The notes: generated by a model not told the origin, from the sequence alone. Positions 8,467-15,818 are shown, counted from the first letter of the stretch. The stretch: 64,000 bases of DNA from Solimonas thermocellulolyticum (GCF_040327995.1 NZ_JBEPIJ010000006.1:1-64000), one strand, 5' to 3'. A program made the numbers and translations.

Positions 8467-8894
8467 GCAACGCTGGTGCGATGCCTGGCCCGGTTGGTCG
8501 GCGCTCGTTGTCTGGGGGCCACGCGCTGCGCGCGCCGGGCTTTCGTGCTGCGCATCGAGCCGCTGTGCGTCTCGACCCTGCGGGCTTCAATCCCTCGGCC
8601 GAAGCACCGTCAGACCAAGCCTGCGGCTTCGTCTGTCGTCCCAACCGGGGGACACCGCGGCGGTGCTACGCCGCCGTGTCCAGGCTCGGTCGCTCCGCGG
8701 GTCAGTTCGGTGCCACTGGCTCCGCGCGCGTCAATGACCGCTCAACGCCTCGTATACGGCCGCGAGCCGATGAGCCGCTACGCGGCCCCTGCGGGGCGGT
8801 CATTGACCCGTGCTCGACGGCGTGGCGATCGGTCTCCGATCACAAGCGCGGCGGACCTCTGCCGCGCTTGCGACCAGGGCCATAGGAGACGGAC
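8467..8894 (+). other. 428-base hairpin-rich non-coding region
   Basis: No convincing gene lies here; the open frames look like Arg/Pro/Ala-rich translations of structured GC-rich DNA. The stretch holds a bulged hairpin at 8650-8681 and a 12-bp inverted repeat GTCAATGACCGC with arms at 8730-8741 and 8796-8807. It also has a perfect hairpin GATCGG/CCGATC at 8827-8841 and a perfect 10-bp stem CAAGCGCGGC/GCCGCGCTTG at 8843-8870. The last stem ends 25 bases before the next start codon. A structured leader, a small RNA or a transfer/replication origin are all possible. Confidence 0.5.
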
Positions 8895-9131
8895 ATGAAC
8901 GACGTGCGTGATTTGAAGGTGCATCGAATCGAGATTCGGACGCAGCGGCACAGGACCGGCTGGACTTACTTCGTGGACGTGGACAATACCGGGCTGTTCG
9001 AGACGGACAGGACGTACATCACGCGCGCCGCTGCGCTCGATGCGGCTGCTTTGCGACTGATCCGCGAGCTGCCGGTGCTGTTCGAGCAGGACCTGATCGA
9101 GAAAATCCCCTGCCAGCTCAGGAGCGCATGA
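8895..9131 (+). CDS. hypothetical protein
   Basis: A 78-residue basic protein (starts MNDVRDLKVHRIEIRTQ) with a ribosome site TAGGAGAC upstream. Strand-like segments (RTGWTYFVDVDNTGLF) are followed by a helix (AAALDAAALRLIRELPVLF). It overlaps the next gene by four bases, so the two are probably one operon. No family recognised. Confidence 0.6.
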   Translation: MNDVRDLKVHRIEIRTQRHRTGWTYFVDVDNTGLFETDRTYITRAAALDAAALRLIRELPVLFEQDLIEKIPCQLRSA

Positions 9132-9589
9132 TGGCGACGGCAAGAGAGTGGCGCTGCGACCCGGTGCTGGCCGAGTTCGCGGCCAGGCAGGTGGCCCTTG
9201 CGGCGACGCGCGGCAAAGCGAAGGCGCCGGCGATGGAGGGCCTGCACAGGATCGTAGCGGCGATCCGCCAACATCCTGGAACCGGCCAGGTGCGCCGTCT
9301 CGTGGCATTTCTCGGCGGGCTTTACAACGGGCCGCGTTTTCCGTTCGATCTGACGGACCTGCGTTCGCTGGACGGTGAGTTGGCGTCGGCATGTCTCGAT
9401 GTTCTGCGCTATGACCATTTCGGCCAGGCGGAGATCCACGAGTGGGGCGTCATCGACGGTGACGAGTTGAACGCGCTGCTGGAATCGTATGGGCTGTACT
9501 ACGCTGCTCAGCAACGCCGAATCGGACGGGAGTTGTACCGGGCGCGCTACGGCGAGAATGGGCACCCTGACGAGGGCTGCTGCGCATGA
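9128..9589 (+). CDS. conserved hypothetical protein, DUF7673-like
   Basis: A 153-residue protein. The middle stretch, LHRIVAAIRQHPGTGQVRRL and then FLGGLYNGPRFPFDLTDLRSLD, matches my memory of a small protein family common on integrative elements (named DUF7673 in recent annotation). Its function is unknown. It overlaps the gene at 8895 by four bases and ends four bases before palindrome copy 3. The family label is from recall and should be held loosely. Confidence 0.6.
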   Translation: MMATAREWRCDPVLAEFAARQVALAATRGKAKAPAMEGLHRIVAAIRQHPGTGQVRRLVAFLGGLYNGPRFPFDLTDLRSLDGELASACLDVLRYDHFGQAEIHEWGVIDGDELNALLESYGLYYAAQQRRIGRELYRARYGENGHPDEGCCA

Positions 9590-9592
9590 CAG

Positions 9593-9610
9593 CGTTTCGC
9601 ATGCGAAACG
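9593..9610. repeat. dispersed palindrome, copy 3
   Basis: Perfect CGTTTCGCATGCGAAACG squeezed into the 36 bases between the stop at 9589 and the next ATG at 9626. Confidence 0.9.
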
Positions 9611-9625
9611 AAGGTGGTTCGGGCC

Positions 9626-10122
9626 ATGCCTGAGCTTCACGTCCGCGATCCAGACGACTCGGTGCATAGCCGGGTCGTCGATTACGCCCGGCGCAACGGC
9701 CGGACGGTCTCAGAGGCGGTGCGCGAGTTGCTGGCTCGCGGGCTCGATGCTTCGTCGGCGAAGCCGTCGATGCTGCCGAGCTGGCGCAGCAGCTGCACGC
9801 GCGCATTGCTGCGTTGGATCAGCGTATCCCGGCGACCGGGGCCTATCACCGCCGGATGATGATGACGATACTGGGAAACGTCATGCTGACGCGCCAAATC
9901 GCAGCATTGATGAAGCCGGAGATCGTCCAGAAAGCGCAGCAGAACGCGCGCAGCGCGTCCGAGAAGATAAGCCGTGACGGGCGAGGTCTGACGATAGTCC
10001 GGGCCGCTCCGGTTCCTGCCTGTGCGTTGAATTTTTCTCGACACAGTATTCACGTTGTGAACGACCAGTATCGCCCGTGTCTGACGGACATGCCGATCGC
10101 GGATTCGGTCGAGGCGTTGTAG
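9626..10122 (+). pseudogene. frameshifted ribbon-helix-helix protein
   Basis: The N-terminal 50 residues (MPELHVRDPDDSVHSRVVDYARRN, then GRTVSEAVRELLARGL) are a ribbon-helix-helix DNA-binding domain like those of antitoxins or relaxosome accessory proteins. Near 9750 the sensible reading moves to another frame, continuing DAAELAQQLHARIAALDQRI and MTILGNVMLTRQIAALMKPE, a helical tail. A small indel therefore seems to have broken one gene into two frames. The second frame stays open to 10122, but its last 30 residues look random, so the original end is unclear. Orphan antitoxin or mobilisation accessory protein are both possible. Confidence 0.5.
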
Positions 10123-10157
10123 ACTTTTCCCATCGTTTCAGATCATGGGAATGGGGG

Positions 10158-10865
10158 ATGCCGATGGGATCGAGAGTGCCCGCTCGCTGGCTGCCGGCGG
10201 TCATTGTTGTCTCGCTGTCTGCGATCTTGGCCGGATGCAACGATCGCCCTACTGAGAGCGACGCCGAGGCCGCATTTCGGGACAAAGTCGCTAGCGAGTG
10301 GGGAGAACGAGCGCAGGTGCGTTCGTTCAAGAAGACCGACGGCTTGGGCTATGAGAAGAACGGCGTGAAAGCCTACGAGCTGGCATACACGGCGAGCGTC
10401 GACCGGCCGGCGAAAGGTGCCACGGAAGTGACCGGAACGGTTACGTTCGTACGCACCGAGCATGGCTGGAACGCGGCCGATGTGAGCGGTGAAACCGACG
10501 AGCAGCGGCAAGCCGCGCAGCAGCGCGAACGGGACATTGCCGAGCGCGCCAACGTCGTACGGGCGCGACAGGACATTCGAGTGCTCGAAAGCGCGCTGGC
10601 CCTCTACAAGCTGGACAACTTCCACCACCCCAGTACTGAGCAAGGCTTGGCCGCACTGGTGAATCCACCGGACAGTGAACCCAAGCCTGTCAACTACAAG
10701 TCCGGTGGTTACATCCAAGACCTTCCGAACGATCCGTGGGGCAATCCTTATCAGTATGCCAATCCCGGAACGCGCAGCGAGTTTGATCTATTTTCGTTCG
10801 GTGCCGATGGCAAACCCGATGGCGAAGGCGCGGCCGAGGACATCGGTAATTGGAATCTTCCATAG
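10158..10865 (+). CDS. lipoprotein with a GspG-like pseudopilin domain
   Basis: A 235-residue protein. A signal peptide ends in the lipobox LAGC, with Cys27 as the lipidation site. Residues 35-110 form an unrecognised domain that looks like an extended-strand fold. The C-terminal hundred residues carry the globular core of type II secretion major pseudopilin GspG: ALALYKLDNFHHPSTEQGL, LPNDPWGNPYQY and FDLFSFGADGKPDGEG. No prepilin N-terminus is present, so this is membrane-anchored by lipid rather than assembled as a pilin. I chose ATG 10158; 10164 is equally possible. A similar fusion is not familiar to me. Confidence 0.7.
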   Translation: MPMGSRVPARWLPAVIVVSLSAILAGCNDRPTESDAEAAFRDKVASEWGERAQVRSFKKTDGLGYEKNGVKAYELAYTASVDRPAKGATEVTGTVTFVRTEHGWNAADVSGETDEQRQAAQQRERDIAERANVVRARQDIRVLESALALYKLDNFHHPSTEQGLAALVNPPDSEPKPVNYKSGGYIQDLPNDPWGNPYQYANPGTRSEFDLFSFGADGKPDGEGAAEDIGNWNLP

Positions 10866-10893
10866 ATAGGCCCGACCGGCCACGCGCGACCCG

Positions 10894-11400
10894 TTACCGC
10901 GCACCAGCGGATATGAACTGCCGAACGCGCCGCTGTTCCGCCTGAGCCTCGGCCAACAACCAATTCCAGTCGTCCGGTGGATGGCCGCTTTCGAGCATCT
11001 TGCGAAACGTCCGGTACGCATCGTCGCTGCTTTCGTAGGCGCGTTTGGTGTCCTCGTCATTGACCCAGGCGAACACGATGACCTTGCTCTGGGCGTGGTA
11101 TCGGAAGAACAAGCGGTACTGCTGGAAGAATTTCGCGCGGAACCAGTGCTTGTAGTCGTCCCCGAGCGTGCCGCCCTGCCGGTACTCCGACCGCGTCGGG
11201 TCCTGCGGAATGACTTCAAACGCCAGCTTCGTGATCGCCGCCAGGCGTTTGGTGGCGTTCTTCCTGACGTATCCGGTCGGGTCTTTTTGCTTCAACGCCT
11301 CGACCTGCTGCGCGAGCGCTTCGAGCTGTGCGAGGAACAGCGGGTGGGCGAACATCGTCCAGCCGTGAACGACCAGCGGCGCTGGCTTGCCGCCGGTCAT
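10894..11400 (-). CDS. yhaV: YhaV-family toxin
   Basis: A 168-residue protein matching the YhaV RNase toxin family: VVHGWTMFAHPLFLAQLEAL at the start, then FRAKFFQQYRLFFRYH and VIVFAWVNDEDTKRAYES. YhaV cleaves RNA and is held inactive by PrlF. The start overlaps the stop of the upstream prlF gene by four bases (ATGA), the standard operon form. The length is close to the family norm of about 154. All recognisable motifs are present, so it is probably active. Confidence 0.85.
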   Translation of the reverse strand: MTGGKPAPLVVHGWTMFAHPLFLAQLEALAQQVEALKQKDPTGYVRKNATKRLAAITKLAFEVIPQDPTRSEYRQGGTLGDDYKHWFRAKFFQQYRLFFRYHAQSKVIVFAWVNDEDTKRAYESSDDAYRTFRKMLESGHPPDDWNWLLAEAQAEQRRVRQFISAGAR

Positions 11401-11726
11401 TCATCGTCCGCCGACAACGCTGCATGGAGATCGACCTCGACATCGCCGACGAGCGTATGGAGCCGCCGCACCAGATCAGCGTCGATGGCCTGGGTGCGTT
11501 CCGGGTGGTCGGCGATGTCGCGCGCCAGAAAGCCCAGGAACTGACCGAGCACCGGGTCGGCTTCGTCAGCCTCCTCCGCGCGCGTCAGCACCACCTCGCC
11601 GTTCGGACGGATGGTGTAGTGAATCTTGTCCCGCTTGCTCAAGCGCAAGGCGCGCCGGACGGTCTCCGGCACCGTGGTCTGGTAACGGTCGGTCAGCGTC
11701 GATTCGACTTCGAGGGCGGCAGGCAT
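11397..11726 (-). CDS. prlF: PrlF-type antitoxin
   Basis: A 109-residue antitoxin with an AbrB/SpoVT-like N-terminal domain: ESTLTDRYQTTVPETVRRAL, then DKIHYTIRPNGEVVLTRA. An acidic C-terminal half should bind YhaV. Antitoxin precedes toxin with a four-base overlap, as in the Escherichia coli prlF-yhaV pair. A perfect dyad lies 59 bases upstream of the start and is the likely autoregulatory operator. Confidence 0.85.
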   Translation of the reverse strand: MPAALEVESTLTDRYQTTVPETVRRALRLSKRDKIHYTIRPNGEVVLTRAEEADEADPVLGQFLGFLARDIADHPERTQAIDADLVRRLHTLVGDVEVDLHAALSADDE

Positions 11727-11784
11727 GGCGCACTCCGATCAGAGCGGGATGGATGCAGCGATGGTAATGCAATCGCCTTGTCAT

Positions 11785-11804
11785 GGCAATGCGTTCGCAT
11801 TGCC
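11785..11804 (-). promoter_or_regulatory. probable PrlF operator dyad
   Basis: GGCAATGCG and CGCATTGCC form 9-bp perfect arms around TT, upstream of prlF. A weaker related half-site (GGTAATGC) lies at 11763-11770, nearer the gene. Its position fits autoregulation by the antitoxin; binding is inferred. Confidence 0.55.
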
Positions 11805-11991
11805 GATACCGGACTGCACATGAGCGTTGTCCCGGTTCGGCCAGCACTGCCGACCAGGCTTGGACAGCATCAACGCCTCAAAACGACCAAACTCTTCGAC
11901 CATCTGGACGCAGGTGGAGCAAAGGAACTCCCCGGCGGCGCCGGTCTGATCCTCTCTCACACCCCACGCACGGGTGGCGTGCCCTACGGGC

Positions 11992-12065
11992 GGCGCTAAG
12001 TCGTTGACTTAGCGCCTGTTACGCGGCCTACAGGCTTGCTGTCCTTTGTAGGACATCTGTAGGCC
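11992..12065. repeat. two adjacent strong dyads downstream of the relaxase remnant
   Basis: The first dyad is GGCGCTAAGTC-GTT-GACTTAGCGCC (11992-12016). The second is nested: outer arms GGCCTACAG (12025-12033) and CTGTAGGCC (12057-12065), with inner arms TGTCCT and AGGACA around TTGT (12040-12055). Neither has a T-run, so a simple intrinsic terminator is unlikely. The rest of 11805-12278 holds nothing I can support as coding. Position next to traI makes an origin-of-transfer or recombination site possible. Confidence 0.5.
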
Positions 12066-12278
12066 AGCCGTTCGGCGGAAGCATAGATTCTTTCTGAATC
12101 AATGCCTTGTACCGAAGAAGCCCGAACGCCTTCCCGCGTCCGCCGAAAGCGGCGCGGTCGCGAGCTTTCCGGCCCTTCGTTAATGCGCGTCTCTCGCGCA
12201 TTTTGGCAGCTGGTGAGGGCAAGGACAGCGCGGTGCTTCTCGCGCGTCCTGGGTGCGCTGGGCGGCCGTGCGGGGTCT

Positions 12279-13823
12279 TTACCGCGACACCAGAAACGCC
12301 TTCTGGCTCATCAGCTCCTTCTGGCTCGCCTCGGCATTGACCAGGACATGCTGCTTGGTCATGCCCTGCGACTTGTAGACCGTCGTGGCGTAGGCATGCT
12401 CCCAATGCTGGCCGGCGGCTTCCTTCGTCGCCACGTCCCGGACCTCTTTGCCGTAGCGCTCGCGCAGCTCGGCGGCGTCTTTCGGATCGCGGCCGTCCTG
12501 AACCGCTTCGAGCACGCGGCGTTCCTGTTCCTTGGACTGCGGCGTAGTCCACGCCTCACGCTCGCCGAGCCGCGCAGAGAACAGCCACGTGTTGCGCGCC
12601 GCGCGCGCGATCGCGCCTTCCTCATCCGTACAAGGGCTATCCGCAGGTGCAGTGACAATCTCGGAAGAATTTTGGTTGGCCCAGCTGTCATGCCTTCCTG
12701 AATGCTTCACACTCTGCTGGTGCTGCGCCAGGAATCCGACATGAACGACCAATGCAAATGTGGCACGGCCCTTGGCATGCCGCCTCTCCGTCCCGAGTTG
12801 CAAGCGGCCTTTGACGAGTTGTATGCCAACCCGGATTACTTCGCATTTGCCGTGTGCCGTAGTCCCAATGGTCAGGCGTGGGAAGTGAACGTCAGGGAGG
12901 CCAACATTACATGGTGCCTTGAGACGTGCGGCACCGAGAATGAGTATCCCAGCTACGATGAAGCGATGGCTGCCGGTGCGGCCTGGTTGCAAGAACAGAT
13001 CAACCGCGAGCCAAGCGCCGATGACATGGCGTTCCGGAAGTTATGGGAGGACTGGTGCAGTCAAGCGGATGAGCGTTTGTAAAATGGTCGCTGCTAGCGT
13101 CGTTCGATAACCCCGCGGCCGAATGTATTCGCGTCTAGTCGAAAAGGTCTCGATCAGCGATTTGGGGACGGCGGACAGCTCGAAGCCGCCATCACGTGCC
13201 GTCTTCTCGACGGCGTAGCCAAGACGTTGCGCGTCGGCGGCGAGCTCGGCGCGATAGATCATCCCGCCGAGCTTCTGGTCCTCGTAGAGCGGTTTCGATT
13301 CGAGGGCGACCCAGCGGCCGTCGGCCCGCTGCGTGACGTTGGCGACGACCGCGTGCGTGTGCAACTGCGGGTCCATGTTGCGGCTGGTGTGTTGCTGGAA
13401 CAGCGCTGCGACCAGGTTGTCGCCTTAGCGCTGCCGCCCCTCCCAGCCCCAACCACCGCGCTGGCGGTAGGCGATGCTGTGCTCCTGGAGATGCGCCAGC
13501 GCTTTCTCGACAGCGCGCTCGTGCGCTTCGCGCAGGGGCGCGTCGCCGAAGGCTTCGACCATGACCGAGACGGACTTCGGCGCGCTGAAGGTCAGATCCC
13601 AGCCCGGCATGGTCTTCAGCACGGTGCCGTTCGGCAGCTTGCCGTCGAGGAGATTCTTGAAGGTGTCGGGTTCGACAGCACCGGAAAGGCCCCAGGCGCT
13701 GTGCTGCTGCGCCCCACCAGCAGCCTGCGCATCGGCAGACTCGGCGCCAGCGGCGTAGTAGTCGTCCTTGTCGTAGTACGAGACAGCAGCTGCGCTGTCC
13801 CGGAGACGCGAAATCGTGAGCAT
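12279..13823 (-). pseudogene. traI: wrecked MobF relaxase/helicase TraI
   Basis: Three pieces of one TraI gene lie in order on the minus strand. From 13823 the N-terminus reads MLTISRL, then AVSYYDKDDYYAAG (candidate catalytic tyrosines) and WDLTFSAPKSVSVMVEA. An in-frame TAA at 13425-13427 follows. Beyond it the same frame resumes with NLVAALFQQHTSR and DPQLHTHAVVANV (metal-binding histidines) and ends near IETFSTRR around 13,130. After a gap holding an unrelated plus-strand gene, a helicase tail (AYATTVYKSQGMTKQHVLVN) runs to 12279. An intact TraI is around 1000 residues or more, so most of the helicase is gone and the gene cannot work. Confidence 0.78.
12741..13082 (+). CDS. hypothetical protein embedded in the traI remnant
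   Basis: A 113-residue acidic protein starting MNDQCKCGTALGMPPL, with a C-x-C near the N-terminus and a Trp/Glu-rich helical C-terminus (AAWLQEQINRE, FRKLWEDWC). It lies in the opposite direction inside the gap of the relaxase gene, between about 12,690 and 13,130. It therefore arrived with, or after, the deletion. I do not recognise it. Confidence 0.5.
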   Translation: MNDQCKCGTALGMPPLRPELQAAFDELYANPDYFAFAVCRSPNGQAWEVNVREANITWCLETCGTENEYPSYDEAMAAGAAWLQEQINREPSADDMAFRKLWEDWCSQADERL

Positions 13824-13900
13824 CGGCAGCTTGCTCCTGGCAAGGTGCCGATCCCGTCGCTCTACGCGCTATCGTACCGCGGCAGGCCGCGCTGCGCGAT

Positions 13901-14086
13901 TTACTTACGCGGCCGACGTGCCTGCTTGGGTAGTTGATCCCAGCCTGGGTTCGGGCATTCGCGCCCGACCGGCGAGCCCCAATCCGTTTCCGGGTGCGTG
14001 TTCTCCGGCGTGATGCGCGCCAGCAGGTCGTCGAGGTTGTAGTTCGGCAACGGCGCGCTGCGCCGGCGTTTGCGGGCGCTGCTCAT
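13901..14086 (-). CDS. MazE-like antitoxin tail protein
   Basis: A 61-residue protein. The segment YNLDDLLARITPEN, followed by TDWGSPVGRE, is the toxin-binding tail of MazE-type antitoxins, but the usual N-terminal AbrB-fold DNA-binding domain is missing. A basic leader (ARKRRR) stands in its place. It overlaps the upstream VbhA-like gene by four bases (ATGA). No MazF-like toxin follows; the traI remnant does. It may be a free antitoxin or a truncated relic. Confidence 0.55.
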   Translation of the reverse strand: MSSARKRRRSAPLPNYNLDDLLARITPENTHPETDWGSPVGRECPNPGWDQLPKQARRPRK

Positions 14087-14298
14087 TGGGTATCCGATCG
14101 CGCTACTGCTGCCCGGTAGTGCTTGCCCAGGGCGTCGATCGCCTGGGCATAGGTGATCTCGCCGCGAATCAGCTTGGCATCGAGATCGCGGGAAAACATG
14201 CTGGATGGCGGCAAGCCCTCGCGGATATTGCTGCGCTCGGCGGCGGCCAGGGCCACGGCGCGGGCACCTTCGGGATGGATGTCTGAGTTGTGATTCAT
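14083..14298 (-). CDS. VbhA-like small antitoxin
   Basis: A 71-residue helical protein. It contains S23-NIR-E27-G28, which fits the SxxxE(G/N) inhibitory motif of antitoxins that block Fic-domain AMP transferases. A closing helix, LIRGEITYAQAIDALGKHYR, is like that of VbhA. No Fic toxin is adjacent; the next gene is the MazE-tail protein. A large dyad lies upstream of the start (14323-14371). The motif match is clear to the eye but short, so the family call is moderate. Confidence 0.5.
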   Translation of the reverse strand: MNHNSDIHPEGARAVALAAAERSNIREGLPPSSMFSRDLDAKLIRGEITYAQAIDALGKHYRAAVARSDTQ

Positions 14299-14322
14299 GG
14301 CGCTTTCCCGGTTCGGCGGCCT

Positions 14323-14371
14323 GGTTTCGTATCGTATTGTGTATCGCAACTACGAAATACGATACGAAACC
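14323..14371 (-). promoter_or_regulatory. large dyad upstream of the VbhA-like operon
   Basis: Perfect 16-bp arms GGTTTCGTATCGTATT (14323-14338) and AATACGATACGAAACC (14356-14371) around a 17-base spacer. The TATCG word recurs in the arms and spacer. It lies 25 bases before the start codon, so it probably covers the promoter and acts as an operator. Confidence 0.6.
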
Positions 14372-14483
14372 GAAAAGCCGAAGATGGCTGACGCTGACAT
14401 CATCGGCCACGTTCTCTAGGTTCAAATCGCGGGCTTCGGGACTTTGCTGGCGCAAGCCTCCCCCGAGGGACATACGATAGCGC

Positions 14484-14509
14484 AAAGGCCCACGGTGACG
14501 TGGGCCTTT
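14484..14509. terminator. bidirectional intrinsic terminator
   Basis: AAAGGCCCACG pairs perfectly with CGTGGGCCTTT around GTGA. The flanking A and T runs let it work in either direction. It could end the minus-strand gene at 14689-14958. Apart from this hairpin and palindrome copy 4, the stretch 14372-14688 shows nothing coding that I can support. Confidence 0.75.
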
Positions 14510-14541
14510 GTCGTCTCTGCGGCCGGAGCTGTGCCCCGCAG

Positions 14542-14559
14542 CGTTTCGCATGCGAAATG
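14542..14559. repeat. dispersed palindrome, copy 4 (one mismatch)
   Basis: CGTTTCGCATGCGAAATG, differing from the other copies at one base near its right end. It lies in a gene-free stretch 32 bases beyond the terminator at 14484-14509. Confidence 0.85.
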
Positions 14560-14688
14560 CCCACGGTGATCGCCGGCGGCTCGTCCGGATCGGAACGATC
14601 TTGCGCTCGCAAAGTCCTCGATGATGGTCAGCGGTGAGCCGACACCGCTCGGGGTCGGCGCGCGCGTCACGACGCACTGCCCGGTCGA

Positions 14689-14958
14689 TCAGTCGATGAT
14701 CGAGCTGAGCACGCGGCCTTCGGTCGACTGCGGCACGCGCTTGCGGATGGCCTCGTATACGGCGTCGGGCACTTCGTCAATGTCCGGGTCGTACTGCGGC
14801 AGCGCGCGCGCCACGTCCTCTTCGGAGAAGTAAGGAGATTGGCTGATCGTGCGGCCGATCCGAATGTAGGAGGCGGCCAGATCGTCAACGCTGCGCAATT
14901 CACGACCGGCGTCGTCGCGTAGCTGAGCATAAAGCTGGTCATCGAGTTCGATCTTCAT
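14689..14958 (-). CDS. small acidic hypothetical protein
   Basis: An 89-residue acidic protein starting MKIELDDQLYAQLRDD, with a short N-terminal strand and then helices, a shape seen in small antitoxins with a ribbon-helix-helix-like start. It diverges from the predicted exonuclease gene at 15011 across 52 bases, which contain a short dyad CGGCGC-TCA-GCGCCG at 14981-14995. I do not recognise the family. Confidence 0.55.
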   Translation of the reverse strand: MKIELDDQLYAQLRDDAGRELRSVDDLAASYIRIGRTISQSPYFSEEDVARALPQYDPDIDEVPDAVYEAIRKRVPQSTEGRVLSSIID

Positions 14959-15010
14959 GGCACTGGTATCGTCTCACATGCGGCGCTCAGCGCCGATCCG
15001 TTGGAGTCTC

Positions 15011-15589
15011 ATGGACACTCGCAAGCCCTTCATCTTGCCGCATCCCGGCATCGCTCAGGAGTTCGACGTCCTGTTCGCGGACACCGAGTTCTCGCGACTG
15101 CCGCTGCCGACCGAGAGCGTATTCGCCTGGGTGAAGCAGACCGAACTGCTGTCGCTGGGCATCACCTGCCTTGAGGCATCGGTCACGCCTTCGGGCCTGT
15201 ACGCCGTTCGGCCGCTCGACAAGAAGCTGCGCAGCCGTTGCACGACCTTCGTGATCGACGAAGTGCTACCGCACCTGGAAGCCGTATCGCCGACCGCCCG
15301 CTTCCGCTCGTCGGCCGAGTTGCGCAAGCAGCTCCGGGCATTCCTTTCAGACCGCCGACGGGCAACCGGCAAGCCGCCGGCGATCGCCGTCGACTGGGCC
15401 GGGGATGCGTTTCTGCTCGGCGAGGCGCTGCCACCCGACATCGATGTGCTGCTGCTCGAAGGCATGCCGAGTATCACGCGTGCGATGGATACCTTCTTCA
15501 ACGAGGACTATCGGCGCCACAATGCTTTTCATGATGCGCTGGCGCTGCGGCATGGGTTCATGGACTACCTCGGCACTGCCGGCGAGTGA
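15011..15589 (+). CDS. predicted DEDDh 3'-5' exoribonuclease
   Basis: A 192-residue protein with the DEDDh nuclease pattern. Asp24 and Glu26 lie in FADTEFSRL, a middle Asp128 in AIAVDWAGD, and His170 and Asp175 in HNAFHD (H-x4-D). The layout resembles small Rv2179c-like exoribonucleases that trim RNA with two metal ions. ATG 15011 is used; an earlier in-frame ATG at 14957 would overlap the divergent gene. It sits among toxin-antitoxin modules, so an RNA-degrading toxin or defence role is possible but unproven. Confidence 0.5.
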   Translation: MDTRKPFILPHPGIAQEFDVLFADTEFSRLPLPTESVFAWVKQTELLSLGITCLEASVTPSGLYAVRPLDKKLRSRCTTFVIDEVLPHLEAVSPTARFRSSAELRKQLRAFLSDRRRATGKPPAIAVDWAGDAFLLGEALPPDIDVLLLEGMPSITRAMDTFFNEDYRRHNAFHDALALRHGFMDYLGTAGE

Positions 15590-15764
15590 TGTGGTCCACT
15601 TCGGCAAGGCATCCCCGAAAGTGTGCGCTCCGATGTAGCGTCATTGGGATCGTTCGAGCGTTCGGGCTGCAGTGCCAGATCAGCCTGCGCAACGGAGCCG
15701 GTGTACTCGATGCGCAGCGCGCATGGTCGAGGTCCGGCAAGCGGCCGGGTCCGCCCCGCCGGAG

Positions 15765-15791
15765 TGCGCAAAATGCGCAAAATGCGCAATG
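15765..15791. repeat. three tandem 9-bp repeats
   Basis: TGCGCAAAA, TGCGCAAAA and TGCGCAATG follow one another without spacing, directly before the parS-like site. They lie in the 266-base gene-free stretch between the exonuclease gene and the RelE-like toxin. Confidence 0.7.
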
Positions 15792-15805
15792 TTTCACGCG
15801 GAACA
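15790..15805. promoter_or_regulatory. parS-like sequence
   Basis: TGTTTCACGCGGAACA differs by one base from TGTTTCACGTGGAACA, a well-known form of the chromosomal ParB-binding site. It is 13 bases from palindrome copy 5. ParB binding is inferred and the mismatch falls in the centre of the site. Confidence 0.4.
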
Positions 15806-15818
15806 TCCTTGGGGCGAG

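Noticed and set aside
8476..8898. Open frames of 134-140 residues in the structured stretch
   Set aside because: Pro/Arg/Ala-rich, no ribosome site, and the DNA is explained by hairpins.
13901..14677. 258-residue minus-strand frame extending the MazE-tail gene upstream
   Set aside because: It runs through the VbhA-like gene, a dyad and a terminator; the four-base overlap start at 14086 is the natural one.
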